In this document: in pieces, positions 47,922 through 56,473 of the stretch | Layout: every line of letters begins with the position of its first letter | Position numbering within the stretch: position 1 is the stretch's first letter | Source of the DNA: Roseibium sp. | GTDB lineage: Bacteria > Pseudomonadota > Alphaproteobacteria > Rhizobiales > Stappiaceae | Assembly (NCBI GenBank): GCA_017643925.1 | Contig: JAEPML010000013.1 | Coordinates: 1 to 64,000, forward strand | Direction: 5' to 3' | DNA length: 64,000 nt | Notes under the pieces: model-generated | Databases searched by the model: none | What the model was told of the DNA's origin: nothing | Seen by the model: only the letters and a program-made list of their open reading frames with translations | Program-made: the position numbers and the translations under genes

Positions 47922-49043
47922 ATGCAGGTCCCGTCTCTCTCGATCTCCCGGCGCACCCGGAAGACACCCTTCTCGCGCAGGGTACAGGCAGCCGGTGTCA
48001 AGGCGTACACCGTCTATAATCACATGCTGCTGCCGACGGTGTTCAACTCCGTCGAAGAGGATTACAGGCATCTGAAATCAAAGGTTCAGGTGTGGGATGT
48101 CTCCTGCGAAAGGCAGGTGGAACTGTGGGGGCCTGACGCCGCGCGGCTTGCCCAGATGCTGACACCGCGGGACCTGTCCGCCATGACAGAGGGGCGTTGC
48201 TACTATACGCCGATGGTGGACGAGACCGGCGGCATGCTCAACGACCCGGTCACGACCAAACTGGCCGACGACAAGTACTGGGTTTCGGTCGCCGACAGCG
48301 ATCTCATGTTCTGGATCAAGGGTCTGGCCCATGCATTCCGGCTGGAAGTCGATGTCGACGAACCCGATGTGTCACCCCTCGCCATCCAGGGCCCGATGGC
48401 GGAAGACCTCGTTGCGCGCGTCTTTGGCGAGCGCATCCGGTCGATCCGCTTCTTCCATTACGACTACGTCGAATTCCAGGGCAAACACCTGGTCCTTGCG
48501 CGGTCCGGTTATTCCAAGCAGGGTGGTTTCGAACTCTACGTGGAAGGGTCGGACCTCGGTGAACCCATCTGGGACGCCTTCATGAACGCAGGCGAGGACA
48601 TGGACGTACGCGCCGGTTGCCCGAACCTGATCGAGCGGATCGAAGGTCAGCTCCTGTCCTATGGCAACGACATGACCCGCAACAACACGCCCCACGAATG
48701 CGGTCTTGGGAAATTCTGTCAGACCCAGCAGGCAATCGGCTGCGTCGGCCGGGATGCCCTGTTGCGCGTCGCGGTGGAGGGGCCCGTCCGCCAGATCCGC
48801 AGCATTGCCATTGACGGTGATCCCGTGCCGCCTTGCGACGAACTCTGGCCCATCATCGCTGGTGGACGACAGGTCGGCACGGTCAGTTCCGCCGCCTATT
48901 CCCCGGACTATCGGACCAATGTCGCCATCGGCATGGTGCGCATGACACATTGGGATGATGGCACCAGGGTACAGGTCGACACGCCGCACGGTATGCGCAG
49001 CGCCACTGTCTGGGAGACTTCGTTCTCCAATCAGGGAGGCTGA
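47922..49043 (+). CDS. dmdA: Dimethylsulfoniopropionate demethylase (GcvT family)
   Basis: The 373-residue protein is a GcvT-fold enzyme but not an aminomethyltransferase: RRTRKTPFSRRVQAAGVKAY, YNHMLLPTVF, VWDVSCERQVEL, GGMLNDPV, RSGYSKQGGFELYVEG and YGNDMTRNNTPHECGLGKFC follow the DmdA pattern. DmdA moves a methyl group from DMSP to THF, giving methylmercaptopropionate and 5-methyl-THF. The genes for an acyl-CoA synthetase (gap 2 bp) and acrylyl-CoA reductase follow, as expected for DMSP breakdown. I identify it by recalled motifs, not by search; a paralogue acting on another methyl donor is possible. Confidence 0.82.
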   Translation: MQVPSLSISRRTRKTPFSRRVQAAGVKAYTVYNHMLLPTVFNSVEEDYRHLKSKVQVWDVSCERQVELWGPDAARLAQMLTPRDLSAMTEGRCYYTPMVDETGGMLNDPVTTKLADDKYWVSVADSDLMFWIKGLAHAFRLEVDVDEPDVSPLAIQGPMAEDLVARVFGERIRSIRFFHYDYVEFQGKHLVLARSGYSKQGGFELYVEGSDLGEPIWDAFMNAGEDMDVRAGCPNLIERIEGQLLSYGNDMTRNNTPHECGLGKFCQTQQAIGCVGRDALLRVAVEGPVRQIRSIAIDGDPVPPCDELWPIIAGGRQVGTVSSAAYSPDYRTNVAIGMVRMTHWDDGTRVQVDTPHGMRSATVWETSFSNQGG

Positions 49044-49045
49044 GC

Positions 49046-50680
49046 ATGAAAGCGCATTTCGAGGCTTTCGGGAAACAAACGGCCAATCACGTGCCGCTGT
49101 CGCCGCTCAGTTTCCTGGAGCGAACGGCCGCGATTTTTCCGGACCGGACCGCCGTCATATACCATGACCGCTCCTATACCTGGTCCGAGGTGCTGGAGCG
49201 GACCACCCGCATCGCTGCAAGCCTGAAGGCAAGGGGCATCGGTCTTGGCGACACTGTCTCCGTGATGGCGGCAAACACGCCGGAACTATTCGAATTGCAC
49301 TATGCCGTGCCGATGGCAGGCGCTGTACTCAACACCATCAACACCCGCCTGGAAGCGGAGACCGTCGCCTATATTCTCGATCACAGCGACGCGAAACTCG
49401 TGATCGCAGACACCGCATTTTCCAGCGTGATCGAAACGGCGATGGAGCTGAACGGTGCACGATTGCCCGTCGTCAACATCGTGGATGATCACGGCCCGGG
49501 CGGAAACCGGATCGGCGACGAAACCTATGAGCAGCTTGTCGCAAACGGGGACCCCGCGTTCTCCTGGAGCGGTCCTGAAGACGAGTGGCAGGCCCTGGCA
49601 CTCAACTACACGTCTGGAACTTCCGGCCGCCCGAAAGGTGTCGTCTACCATCACCGCGGCGCCTACCTGATGGCCATGGGAACACCGATTGCCTGGGAAC
49701 TGCCCCGGCATCCGGTCTACCTCTACACGGTGCCGATGTTTCACTGTAACGGCTGGTGCCATGCCTGGGCGATGACCCTGATGGCCGGCACAATTGCCTG
49801 TATTCGACAGGTTACAGGCAAGGATGTGTTCGCGCTGATCGAAGATCACGGCATCACCCATCTTGGCGGGGCTCCGATTGTCCTCTCCATGCTCGTCAAC
49901 ACGCCCGAGCAGGACAGGAGGGCCCTGAAGGGCACGGTCCGGATCATGACCGCAGGCGCACCGCCTCCTGCCGCTGTTCTGGCGGCAACAAAGGCGCTTG
50001 GTTTCGAAGTCATGCAGGTCTACGGCCTGACGGAGACCTATGGTCACGTTTCCCAATGCCTGTGGCGGGAAGAGTGGAACGAACTCACAGCGGATGAGCA
50101 GGCGGAACTGCAGTCCTGGCAAGGTGTCGGTTTTCCGATGACAGATGCAATCGATGTCATTGACCGGGAGACGGGGGCCGCTGTGCCCTGGGACGGCGAA
50201 ACCCAGGGCGAGATCGTCATCCGCGGAAACACCGTCATGAAGGGTTATTACAAGAGCCCGGAGGCAACGGAAGAGGCGCTGTCTGGCGGCTGGTTCAAGT
50301 CTGGCGATGCAGCCGTCCGCCACCCCAACGGGTATGTCCAGATCAAGGATCGCCTCAAGGATGTCATCATATCCGGCGGCGAAAACATCTCCTCCGTCGA
50401 GGTCGAAGGCGTTTTGCACCGGCATCCGGACGTGGTTCTCGCGGCCGTGGTTGCCCAGCCCGACGAAAAGTGGGGCGAAGTGCCCTGCGCCTTCGTTGAA
50501 TTGAAGGAAGGCAGCGACGCCACGGAAGACAGCCTGATCGCGTTCTGCCGGGAACAGATGGCCGGTTTCAAGCGGCCGAAGAAAATCGTCTTCACCGAGT
50601 TGCCCAAGACCGCAACCGGCAAGATCCAGAAATATGTCCTGCGCCAGGAGGCCAGGTCGATCACCAGCGAAACCAAGTAG
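49046..50680 (+). CDS. Acyl-CoA synthetase, probable methylmercaptopropionate-CoA ligase
   Basis: The 544-residue enzyme is of the AMP-forming ligase family, with the phosphate loop LNYTSGTSGRPKGVVYHH, the motif YGLTETYG, the hinge region KSGDAAVRHPNGYVQIKDRLKD and the C-terminal lysine in PKTATGKIQKYVL. In the DMSP demethylation pathway, DmdB activates methylmercaptopropionate to its CoA ester, and the position directly after dmdA fits this. The family also holds medium-chain fatty acid ligases, so the name DmdB is inferred from context. Confidence 0.8.
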   Translation: MKAHFEAFGKQTANHVPLSPLSFLERTAAIFPDRTAVIYHDRSYTWSEVLERTTRIAASLKARGIGLGDTVSVMAANTPELFELHYAVPMAGAVLNTINTRLEAETVAYILDHSDAKLVIADTAFSSVIETAMELNGARLPVVNIVDDHGPGGNRIGDETYEQLVANGDPAFSWSGPEDEWQALALNYTSGTSGRPKGVVYHHRGAYLMAMGTPIAWELPRHPVYLYTVPMFHCNGWCHAWAMTLMAGTIACIRQVTGKDVFALIEDHGITHLGGAPIVLSMLVNTPEQDRRALKGTVRIMTAGAPPPAAVLAATKALGFEVMQVYGLTETYGHVSQCLWREEWNELTADEQAELQSWQGVGFPMTDAIDVIDRETGAAVPWDGETQGEIVIRGNTVMKGYYKSPEATEEALSGGWFKSGDAAVRHPNGYVQIKDRLKDVIISGGENISSVEVEGVLHRHPDVVLAAVVAQPDEKWGEVPCAFVELKEGSDATEDSLIAFCREQMAGFKRPKKIVFTELPKTATGKIQKYVLRQEARSITSETK

Positions 50681-50695
50681 CAGGGTAGTTTCAAA

Positions 50696-51688
50696 ATGAC
50701 TTTCAAAGCGCTCATCGTGGACAAGGACGACGACGGCAAGACCCACGCCGCCGTGCAGGAGATTGACGAAAGCCGGTTGCCGGTCGGCGACGTCACGGTT
50801 GCGGTCGAGTATTCGACGCTCAACTACAAGGACGGCCTGTGCATCGGGCCCGGCGGCGGACTGGTACGGAACTATCCGCATGTGCCGGGCATCGACTTCG
50901 CAGGCACGGTCGAAGAGAGCACGGACGACTGGTACAAGCCCGGTGACAAGGTGGTTCTGACCGGTTGGCGCGTTGGCGAGGCGTGGTGGGGCGGCTATTC
51001 CCAGAAGGCCAGCGTCAAGGGTGAATGGATGGTGCCGCTTCCCGAAGGCCTCAGCACCCGCAACGCCATGGCCATCGGCACTGCCGGTTTCACGGCCATG
51101 CTCGCCGTCATGGCGCTCGAGGAACACGGCCTGAAGCCGGAAAACGGACCGGTTCTGGTGACCGGTGCTGCCGGTGGCGTCGGCTCGGTCGCAACCGCAA
51201 TTCTGGCCAATCTCGGCTATGAAGTCGCCGCCGTGACCGGCCGCGAGAGCACCTGGGACTATCTGAAGTCGCTCGGCGCCAGCAAGATCGTTCCGCGCGA
51301 CGAAGTCAACGAGACCGTCAAGCGTCCTCTGGAAACCGAAACCTGGGCAGGCTGCATCGACGCCGTCGGTGGTCCCATGCTGGCACGCGTCCTCGGCCAG
51401 ATGAAATACGGTGCCTCTGTCGCCGCCGTCGGCCTCGCAGGTGGGGCGGCCTTGCCGGCAACGGTCATTCCGTTCCTCCTGCGCGGGGTCAACCTCCTGG
51501 GCATCGACAGTGTGATGAAACCCTATGACGGCCGTCTCAAGGCCTGGGAACGGCTCGCAAAGGACCTGCCGATGGACAAGCTGGACGCCATGATCCAGCC
51601 GGCAACGCTGGAGGACCTTCCAGGTCTCGGCGCCGACATCCTGAAAGGCCAGGTCAAGGGCCGCGTCGTTGTTGACGTAAACGCCTGA
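50696..51688 (+). CDS. acuI: Acrylyl-CoA reductase (NADPH)
   Basis: The 330-residue medium-chain dehydrogenase/reductase of the YhdH/AcuI type has STLNYKDGLCIGPGGG, VPGIDFAGTVEES, the NADPH loop VTGAAGGVGSVATAIL and the SVMKPYDGRLKAW region near the end. AcuI reduces toxic acryloyl-CoA to propionyl-CoA, detoxifying acrylate from DMSP cleavage. It lies 15 bp after the ligase gene, and dmdA-acuI linkage is known in Ruegeria. It is the last gene of the operon. Confidence 0.9.
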   Translation: MTFKALIVDKDDDGKTHAAVQEIDESRLPVGDVTVAVEYSTLNYKDGLCIGPGGGLVRNYPHVPGIDFAGTVEESTDDWYKPGDKVVLTGWRVGEAWWGGYSQKASVKGEWMVPLPEGLSTRNAMAIGTAGFTAMLAVMALEEHGLKPENGPVLVTGAAGGVGSVATAILANLGYEVAAVTGRESTWDYLKSLGASKIVPRDEVNETVKRPLETETWAGCIDAVGGPMLARVLGQMKYGASVAAVGLAGGAALPATVIPFLLRGVNLLGIDSVMKPYDGRLKAWERLAKDLPMDKLDAMIQPATLEDLPGLGADILKGQVKGRVVVDVNA

Positions 51689-51709
51689 TCGATCGATTGG
51701 GGCGCCCGG

Positions 51710-52612
51710 TCAGCCCGCGCGCCCCAGCTCCGCTTTCAGGAAATCAATCATCACCCGAACCTTCTGCGGCAGGTAGGTCCGACTGGGATAGAGGATCCAG
51801 GCCGCCGTCTCGAAGTCGAACGCAGCGCATTCATGGTCCGGGAACAGATCAACCAGTCGGCCTGACTTCAGGTCCTTTCCGATCAGCCAGTCCGGCAGCA
51901 AGGCCGCGCCCATGCCAAGTCTTGCCGCTTCGCGCAGGGAAGGCGCGCTCGCGATCACCGTCTTGCCTGAGACATCCACCGAGAACGGTTCGGCTCCAGG
52001 GGTTCTGAACAGCCAGGATTTCTTGAAGCCCGGAAAGGCAAAACACAGGCAATTTAGATCCGCCAGATCCACCGGATGCTCAACCGGTTTCACCTTGTCC
52101 AGATAGTCAGGCGCCGCGACGACCCTGTAGCGGGTGGTCAGCAGTTTCGTCGAAATCAGGTCGCCTTTCGGGGCAGCAGCAAGTCGAACGGCAAGATCCA
52201 GCCCCTCCGCCAGCAAGTCGAGATTGTGGTCGGCAGGATAGAGCTCGACCGTCAGCTCGGGATACATGTCCTGAAACTTCGGCAGGACAGGCAGGATCCC
52301 CTCCTGAACGAAGGCCACTGACGCAGTCAGCCGGATCGTGCCACTGGGTCGTCCCCCCTGGCTGGCCGCCTCGACACCGGCTGCTTCCAGTTCTTGAACA
52401 AGCGGCGCGATCCGCCGGAGGTAGCGACTGCCTTCATCGGTCGTCGACAGCTTGCGCGTGCTGCGCTGGAACAGTCTGAGCCCCAGCTCGCGTTCGACGC
52501 TTGAGACAACCCGGGACACTTTGGAGGCGTCGAGATCCAGCGAGCGTGCAGCGGCTGCGATACTGCCCAGATCCCGGACAAGAAGAATGGTTTTGAGTGC
52601 CTGAAGTTCCAT
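51710..52612 (-). CDS. LysR-family transcriptional regulator
   Basis: The 300-residue protein has an N-terminal LysR helix-turn-helix (LKTILLVRDLGSIAAAARSL with SKVSRVVSSVERELGLRLF) and an effector domain from about 90 to 295. It is divergent from the azoR-like gene 91 bp away and most likely controls it. The gap is AT-rich and has a T-N11-A-like pattern, but I cannot set a firm operator. Confidence 0.92.
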   Translation of the reverse strand: MELQALKTILLVRDLGSIAAAARSLDLDASKVSRVVSSVERELGLRLFQRSTRKLSTTDEGSRYLRRIAPLVQELEAAGVEAASQGGRPSGTIRLTASVAFVQEGILPVLPKFQDMYPELTVELYPADHNLDLLAEGLDLAVRLAAAPKGDLISTKLLTTRYRVVAAPDYLDKVKPVEHPVDLADLNCLCFAFPGFKKSWLFRTPGAEPFSVDVSGKTVIASAPSLREAARLGMGAALLPDWLIGKDLKSGRLVDLFPDHECAAFDFETAAWILYPSRTYLPQKVRVMIDFLKAELGRAG

Positions 52613-52703
52613 TCGTGCAATTTATGCAGGATATAAATGTATTTACAGGCATTTTTCCGCAATTCCTGCAGAAATATCTTGAGCGCATCAGAAGGAGATA
52701 CCA

Positions 52704-53318
52704 ATGATCCTGCTTTTGCACATCAATTCCAGCTCCCGCCGCACCGGTTCGCACAGCGCGGCCGTCGCCGACCATTTCGAAGCCTGTTTCCGGAAGAAAC
52801 ACGCCGATTGCGACGTGATCACACGCTACGTGGCCGACAGCTCGATCCCGATCATAACCCAGAAAACCATCGAAGGTTTCTACACGCCGCCCGAAGCCAT
52901 GTCGGACGATCTTGTCGAGGCGACCGCACTCTCGGACCAGCTGATCTCGGAGTTACAGCGGGCAGATACCCTGTTGATCACGGCCCCGATCTACAATTTC
53001 AGCATCCCGGCCGCGCTGAAGACCTGGATCGACCAGATCGTCCGGATGGGGCACACCTTTGCTTACGAGAACGGATCCTTCCAGGGTCTTGTGCAAACCC
53101 GGCGCGCGGTCGTCGTCGTTGCCTATGGTGCCGAAGGGTATCTGGAAGGTCAGCCTTTTGCCGCGGCCAATTTCGTTGAGCCTTACCTGAAATTCCTGCT
53201 GTCCTTCCTCGGCATCAGCGACATCCGGTTCATCTCCGTTCAGGGAACCACGGCGGACCCGGAAACGGTGCGGGCAAATGTCGAGGCCGCAAAGGAGGCG
53301 TGCGGTCTGGCGGCCTGA
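52704..53318 (+). CDS. azoR: FMN-dependent NADH azoreductase/quinone reductase
   Basis: The 204-residue flavodoxin-fold enzyme has the AzoR pattern: SSRRTGSHS at the FMN phosphate site, APIYNFSIPAALKTWIDQI, and VAYGAEG. It reduces quinones and azo compounds with two electrons and usually answers to oxidative or thiol stress. AAGGAG precedes the ATG. It stands divergent from the LysR gene as a simple regulator-target pair. Confidence 0.9.
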   Translation: MILLLHINSSSRRTGSHSAAVADHFEACFRKKHADCDVITRYVADSSIPIITQKTIEGFYTPPEAMSDDLVEATALSDQLISELQRADTLLITAPIYNFSIPAALKTWIDQIVRMGHTFAYENGSFQGLVQTRRAVVVVAYGAEGYLEGQPFAAANFVEPYLKFLLSFLGISDIRFISVQGTTADPETVRANVEAAKEACGLAA

Positions 53319-53439
53319 CGCTTCCCAGGGGCATGAAAGGAGTCCGAGCCTTGACCAAAGCCCGTTTCTAGCCGATGAGGAAACCGAGGCGAAGGCGCGG
53401 ATTCCGGTTGCTTTTCAACCAAAGCTCCCATATAAGCGC

Positions 53440-53479
53440 CCGGTCCAGAGTCGTCCGGCTCGTCGTGGACTGGTTTTTT
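53440..53479 (+). terminator. Terminator-like hairpin in the rpmI leader
   Basis: An 8-bp stem with one G-U pair (53440-53447 with 53466-53473) and an inner GAGT/GCTC stem is followed by six T residues (53474-53479). It lies 122 bp after azoR and 112 bp before rpmI. It may end azoR transcription or act as an attenuator of the rpmI-rplT leader. Confidence 0.65.
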
Positions 53480-53550
53480 GCATTCTATTTGCAGGCCATC
53501 CAAGACAACCAAGGGCATGCCGTGTCGGCTCTGAATGCACCAACAAGAAA

Positions 53551-53571
53551 GTATCCGTCCTGAGCGGATAC
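53551..53571 (+). promoter_or_regulatory. Hairpin just upstream of the rpmI ribosome site
   Basis: A perfect 7-bp stem GTATCCG/CGGATAC with a 7-base loop ends 3 bases before AAGGAAAGG, the ribosome site of rpmI. Its position suits translational control, for instance by binding of L20, which represses this operon in other bacteria. That role here is inference. Confidence 0.5.
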
Positions 53572-53590
53572 ACCAAGGAAAGGATGCAAA

Positions 53591-53788
53591 ATGCCCAAGC
53601 TGAAGACGAAGTCCGGCGCCAAAAAGCGCTTTAAAGTGACTGCGACCGGCAAGGTAAAAACCGCGCAGGCCGGCAAGCGTCATGGCATGATCAAGCGCAC
53701 GAACAAGTTCATCCGCAACGCCCGTGGCACCACCACGCTGAGCGATCAGGATGCAAAGATCGTGAAGCAGTTCCTGCCCTACGCATAA
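53591..53788 (+). CDS. rpmI: Ribosomal protein L35
   Basis: The 65-residue protein [17 protein letters not shown]... is a full-length bacterial L35 with the typical basic N-terminus and [18 protein letters not shown]. It is part of the large ribosomal subunit. It is followed by rplT after 25 bp. infC is not directly upstream, so the usual infC-rpmI-rplT order is broken here. Confidence 0.98.
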   Translation: MPKLKTKSGAKKRFKVTATGKVKTAQAGKRHGMIKRTNKFIRNARGTTTLSDQDAKIVKQFLPYA

Positions 53789-53813
53789 CGCCAGCCCCAA
53801 GGAGATTACCTAG

Positions 53814-54173
53814 ATGTCACGCGTCAAAAGGGGCGTAACTGCCCACGCTCGTCACAAGAAAGTTCTGAAGGCCGCCAAGGGTTACTATGGCCGCCGCAAG
53901 AATACCATCCGCGTTGCCAAGCAGGCCGTCGAGAAAGCGGCTCAGTACGCTTATCGTGACCGCAAGGCCAAGAAGCGCAACTTCCGTTCGCTCTGGATCC
54001 AGCGCATCAACGCGGCAACTCGCCAGCACGGCATGACCTACGGCAACTTCATCAACGGCCTGAACAAGGCTGGCGTCGAAGTCGACCGCAAGGTTCTGTC
54101 CGACCTTGCCATCAACCAGCCGGACGCCTTCAAGGCTCTGGTTGAAAAGGCTCAGGGCGCTCTGGCTGCCTGA
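53814..54173 (+). CDS. rplT: Ribosomal protein L20
   Basis: The 119-residue protein [19 protein letters not shown]... is a complete L20, an early-assembly protein of the large subunit that binds 23S rRNA and, in several bacteria, its own leader mRNA. AAGGAG precedes the ATG. A strong terminator follows at 54198-54230. Confidence 0.98.
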   Translation: MSRVKRGVTAHARHKKVLKAAKGYYGRRKNTIRVAKQAVEKAAQYAYRDRKAKKRNFRSLWIQRINAATRQHGMTYGNFINGLNKAGVEVDRKVLSDLAINQPDAFKALVEKAQGALAA

Positions 54174-54197
54174 GACCAAACGGTCTGAATGAATTTG

Positions 54198-54230
54198 AAA
54201 GCGCGGTCCCACGGGCCGCGCTTTTCTTTT
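54198..54230 (+). terminator. Rho-independent terminator of rpmI-rplT
   Basis: A 9-bp stem AAAGCGCGG/CCGCGCTTT (54198-54206 with 54216-54224) is followed by a T-rich tract to 54230. It lies 25 bp after the rplT stop. Confidence 0.9.
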
Positions 54231-54287
54231 GCCCGCGCTCATGTTTCCCTGTGAGCAACGAAGCGGACCGAACGCGGGGAACCGGGC

Positions 54288-54827
54288 ATGCCTCTTTCCG
54301 AAAAGCAGCAGGGTGTCTTGCGTGGAATGATCACGGCAAGCTGCCTGTCCGGGGTCTTGCTGATCGCCGGCGCTGCCCTTTTCCCCGAAAACTGGCTGCC
54401 TCAGGATACAGGTGCAGCACGTTTCGCCTTCGCAGCGGCAAATGTCCTGATTGCGGCCGTCTGGCTGATGGTCTCTATCGGTACGCTCGCACGGCACCGG
54501 TTCGTGACCCCGCAGGACATTGACGGCAGTGGCCTGACATCGGGCAGTCCGGCCGCCCGGGTCTACCAGGCCATCCTCCAGAACACGCTGGAACAGACGG
54601 TTCTTGCCAGTGTGGCCTATAGCGCCTTTGCGGCCGTTGCCCCGGTGTCGTTCCTGGGTGCCCTTCCAGTTGCCGTTCTTCTGTTCTGGATCGGCAGGTT
54701 CACCTTCTGGCGCGGCTACGCAAACGGTGCTGCACACAGGGCCTTCGGCTTCGCGCTGACTTTCTATTCAACCGTTCTCCTGATGCTGGCAACGGTTCTC
54801 ATCCTGCTCCACTCGATCGTTACTTGA
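54288..54827 (+). CDS. MAPEG-family membrane protein
   Basis: The 179-residue protein has four hydrophobic helices and the MAPEG pattern ILQNTLEQTVLASVAY and FWRGYANGAAHRAFGFALTF. MAPEG proteins bind glutathione or eicosanoid-like substrates; bacterial members are mostly uncharacterised. The start is at an ATG following GGGGAACC. It stands alone between the ribosomal genes and an exonuclease gene. Confidence 0.82.
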   Translation: MPLSEKQQGVLRGMITASCLSGVLLIAGAALFPENWLPQDTGAARFAFAAANVLIAAVWLMVSIGTLARHRFVTPQDIDGSGLTSGSPAARVYQAILQNTLEQTVLASVAYSAFAAVAPVSFLGALPVAVLLFWIGRFTFWRGYANGAAHRAFGFALTFYSTVLLMLATVLILLHSIVT

Positions 54828-54942
54828 CCAAATGGCCACCGGTGCGCGTGAACCTCGGCTGTGGTTCGTTTGATTTGCGCGTCGCAAAGAACAAAAAGCC
54901 TTGCTAGGGTTCGCACTTTCCCTGGGGACCGGACAAAAATTC

Positions 54943-55587
54943 ATGACCCATATCACCGTCTTCGATTGTGAATACCTGACGGCCGAAGGCGCCATGCAAA
55001 GCCGCTGGTGTGGCCCACATGATCCCGACCCATGTGTCGCCCAGATCGGATCGGTCAGGCTTTCGCTCGATCCCGGTTATGAGATCCTGGAAACTCAGAG
55101 CCTTCTGATCAGCACGTTGGATCGCCTGGGACGGCAAAGCATCCTGGATCCCTATTTCATCGACCTGACCGGAATTCAACCAGCCAGGATCGAACGCGAG
55201 GGCGTCCCGCTTGAAGAGGCGCTCCGGGCTTTCAGCACCTTTTCCGAGGGTGGTTCGATCTGGTCATGGGGCAAGGATGAGCTGAACCTGCTCGCCGTCA
55301 GCTGTTACATCGCAAATGTCACGCCCATTATTCCGGCACATCGCTTCGGAAATGCCATGGAAATCCTGATGAAGGCCGGGCTGACGCGGGAAGCGACGCT
55401 CAAGACCACCAGCGGCGAGCTGGCTGACTTCTACAAGCTTCCTGGGCTGCCACGCCGTCACCACGATGCGCTGGATGATGCCATGTCGATCGCGCTGGCG
55501 CTGCAGCACCTTCTGAGGGTCGGAAAGCTGTCACCCGAGGATTTTTCCAAGCCTGCCCCTCAAGCTGGAAAAGACCCGGTCGGCTAG
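54943..55587 (+). CDS. DEDDh-type 3'-5' exonuclease family protein
   Basis: The 214-residue protein has Exo I residues Asp and Glu in VFDCEYL, an Asp in GKDELNLL and the Exo III motif HHDALDDAMSIALAL with His and Asp, in the RNase T/DnaQ fold. Such enzymes trim single-stranded DNA or RNA. I choose the ATG at 54943, where the conserved part begins and a GGGGACCGG purine stretch precedes; a TTG at 54901 would add 14 residues. The exact substrate is unknown. Confidence 0.85.
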   Translation: MTHITVFDCEYLTAEGAMQSRWCGPHDPDPCVAQIGSVRLSLDPGYEILETQSLLISTLDRLGRQSILDPYFIDLTGIQPARIEREGVPLEEALRAFSTFSEGGSIWSWGKDELNLLAVSCYIANVTPIIPAHRFGNAMEILMKAGLTREATLKTTSGELADFYKLPGLPRRHHDALDDAMSIALALQHLLRVGKLSPEDFSKPAPQAGKDPVG

Positions 55588-55920
55588 GCGCGGCCCTGCC
55601 TTTCGAGAACGGGAATGATTGCGTCTCCGCAATTGCGCGGTTCAATTCGGGACAGGACTTTTCGATCCTGGGACTGATCTTCCCGATTCGCACATAAACT
55701 GTCTCATTCTGAATTCAATCAAATTCTTTGGTTACGACCGCTATCCCCGGTTCACACGGAAACTGTGCCGATTCACACCATTTCGTTAACTTTTTTTAAC
55801 GTGTTTTGGCGGATTTCTGCGGACAAAAGGTTAACGTCCGACTAAACTGGCACGGTGATTGCGACGTTTCAGGCAAGGCCGCTGGAAGCGTGCCAGTTTG
55901 AAACAACGAGGCGTAAAGAC
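55588..55920. other. Non-coding stretch before the first small protein gene
   Basis: I find no gene. The stretch contains repeated TTCACAC-like words (about 55750-55780), an AT-rich tract (TTAACTTTTTTTAACG, 55785-55801) and a GTTAACG. It likely holds the promoter of the gene at 55921; no terminator of the exonuclease gene is evident. Confidence 0.4.
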
Positions 55921-56253
55921 GTGAGAGTGAACCCGGTAACTTCGGCAGGACGCGCCAGCATCAGGCGCAAGCGTCCCTCTGTGGAGGAAACGCAAGCCGA
56001 ACGTGCGACCGAGTTCGCCAGCCACGTTCCCGTCGCGACCGAGCCGGACCTCGAGCGCGCGCAGGAAGCTTTTACCGATCGCTACCGTCCGAACTCCGTT
56101 TTCCTGGCGCATCTGATTGCGACTCGCGACGCGGACCTGACCATGCGAAACCCTCGGGCTTACGAAGCCTTGAGCGGCATCAACACCTATCGCGCGACCG
56201 CAGCGCTGCCACGCCAACGCGAAGCCGGTCACATCCTGAGCACGGAGCGTTAA
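55921..56253 (+). CDS. Small conserved hypothetical protein (first of a pair)
   Basis: The protein of about 110 residues starts VRVNPVTSAGRASIRRKRPSV and ends with AHLIATRDADLTMRNPRAYE...NTYRATAALPR. It is soluble, basic at the start, with no known domain. The C-terminal pattern (hydrophobic-A-H-L-I-A-T, then R-P-x-x-A, then Y-R-x-A) occurs in small alphaproteobacterial proteins. I choose the GTG at 55921, which follows GAGG by 9 bases; a GTG at 55855 is possible. A strong terminator follows at 56303. The gene at 56474 has a similar plan. Confidence 0.65.
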   Translation: MRVNPVTSAGRASIRRKRPSVEETQAERATEFASHVPVATEPDLERAQEAFTDRYRPNSVFLAHLIATRDADLTMRNPRAYEALSGINTYRATAALPRQREAGHILSTER

Positions 56254-56302
56254 GCGGAACGCCAGGATCACCAAGTTTCCAGATGTACCACTGGATACCT
56301 TC

Positions 56303-56332
56303 AGCCCGGGGCCCGTCCCCGGGCTTTTTTTT
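56303..56332 (+). terminator. Rho-independent terminator
   Basis: A perfect 9-bp stem AGCCCGGGG/CCCCGGGCT (56303-56311 with 56317-56325) is followed by eight T residues ending at 56332. It lies 50 bp after the small gene at 55921-56253. Confidence 0.92.
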
Positions 56333-56473
56333 GCCTGAAAAGCCGACCTCCGGACAAAATGTGACGCGCAACACAGTTTGCGGATCCGCTGAACCTTAAG
56401 ACTTGTACTCAGATCCGGACATCTCCGGACCTCCGACAGACTGGCCACGGACTGGCCCACCACGGAGACGATA

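Noticed and set aside
49286..51127. A 613-codon open frame on the minus strand opposite the acyl-CoA synthetase and acuI
   Set aside because: It is antisense to two clear enzymes, has no recognisable domain, and such long antisense frames are common in GC-rich genes. The same applies to minus-strand frames at 8387-9925 and 23348-24754 and the plus-strand frame at 39473-40798.
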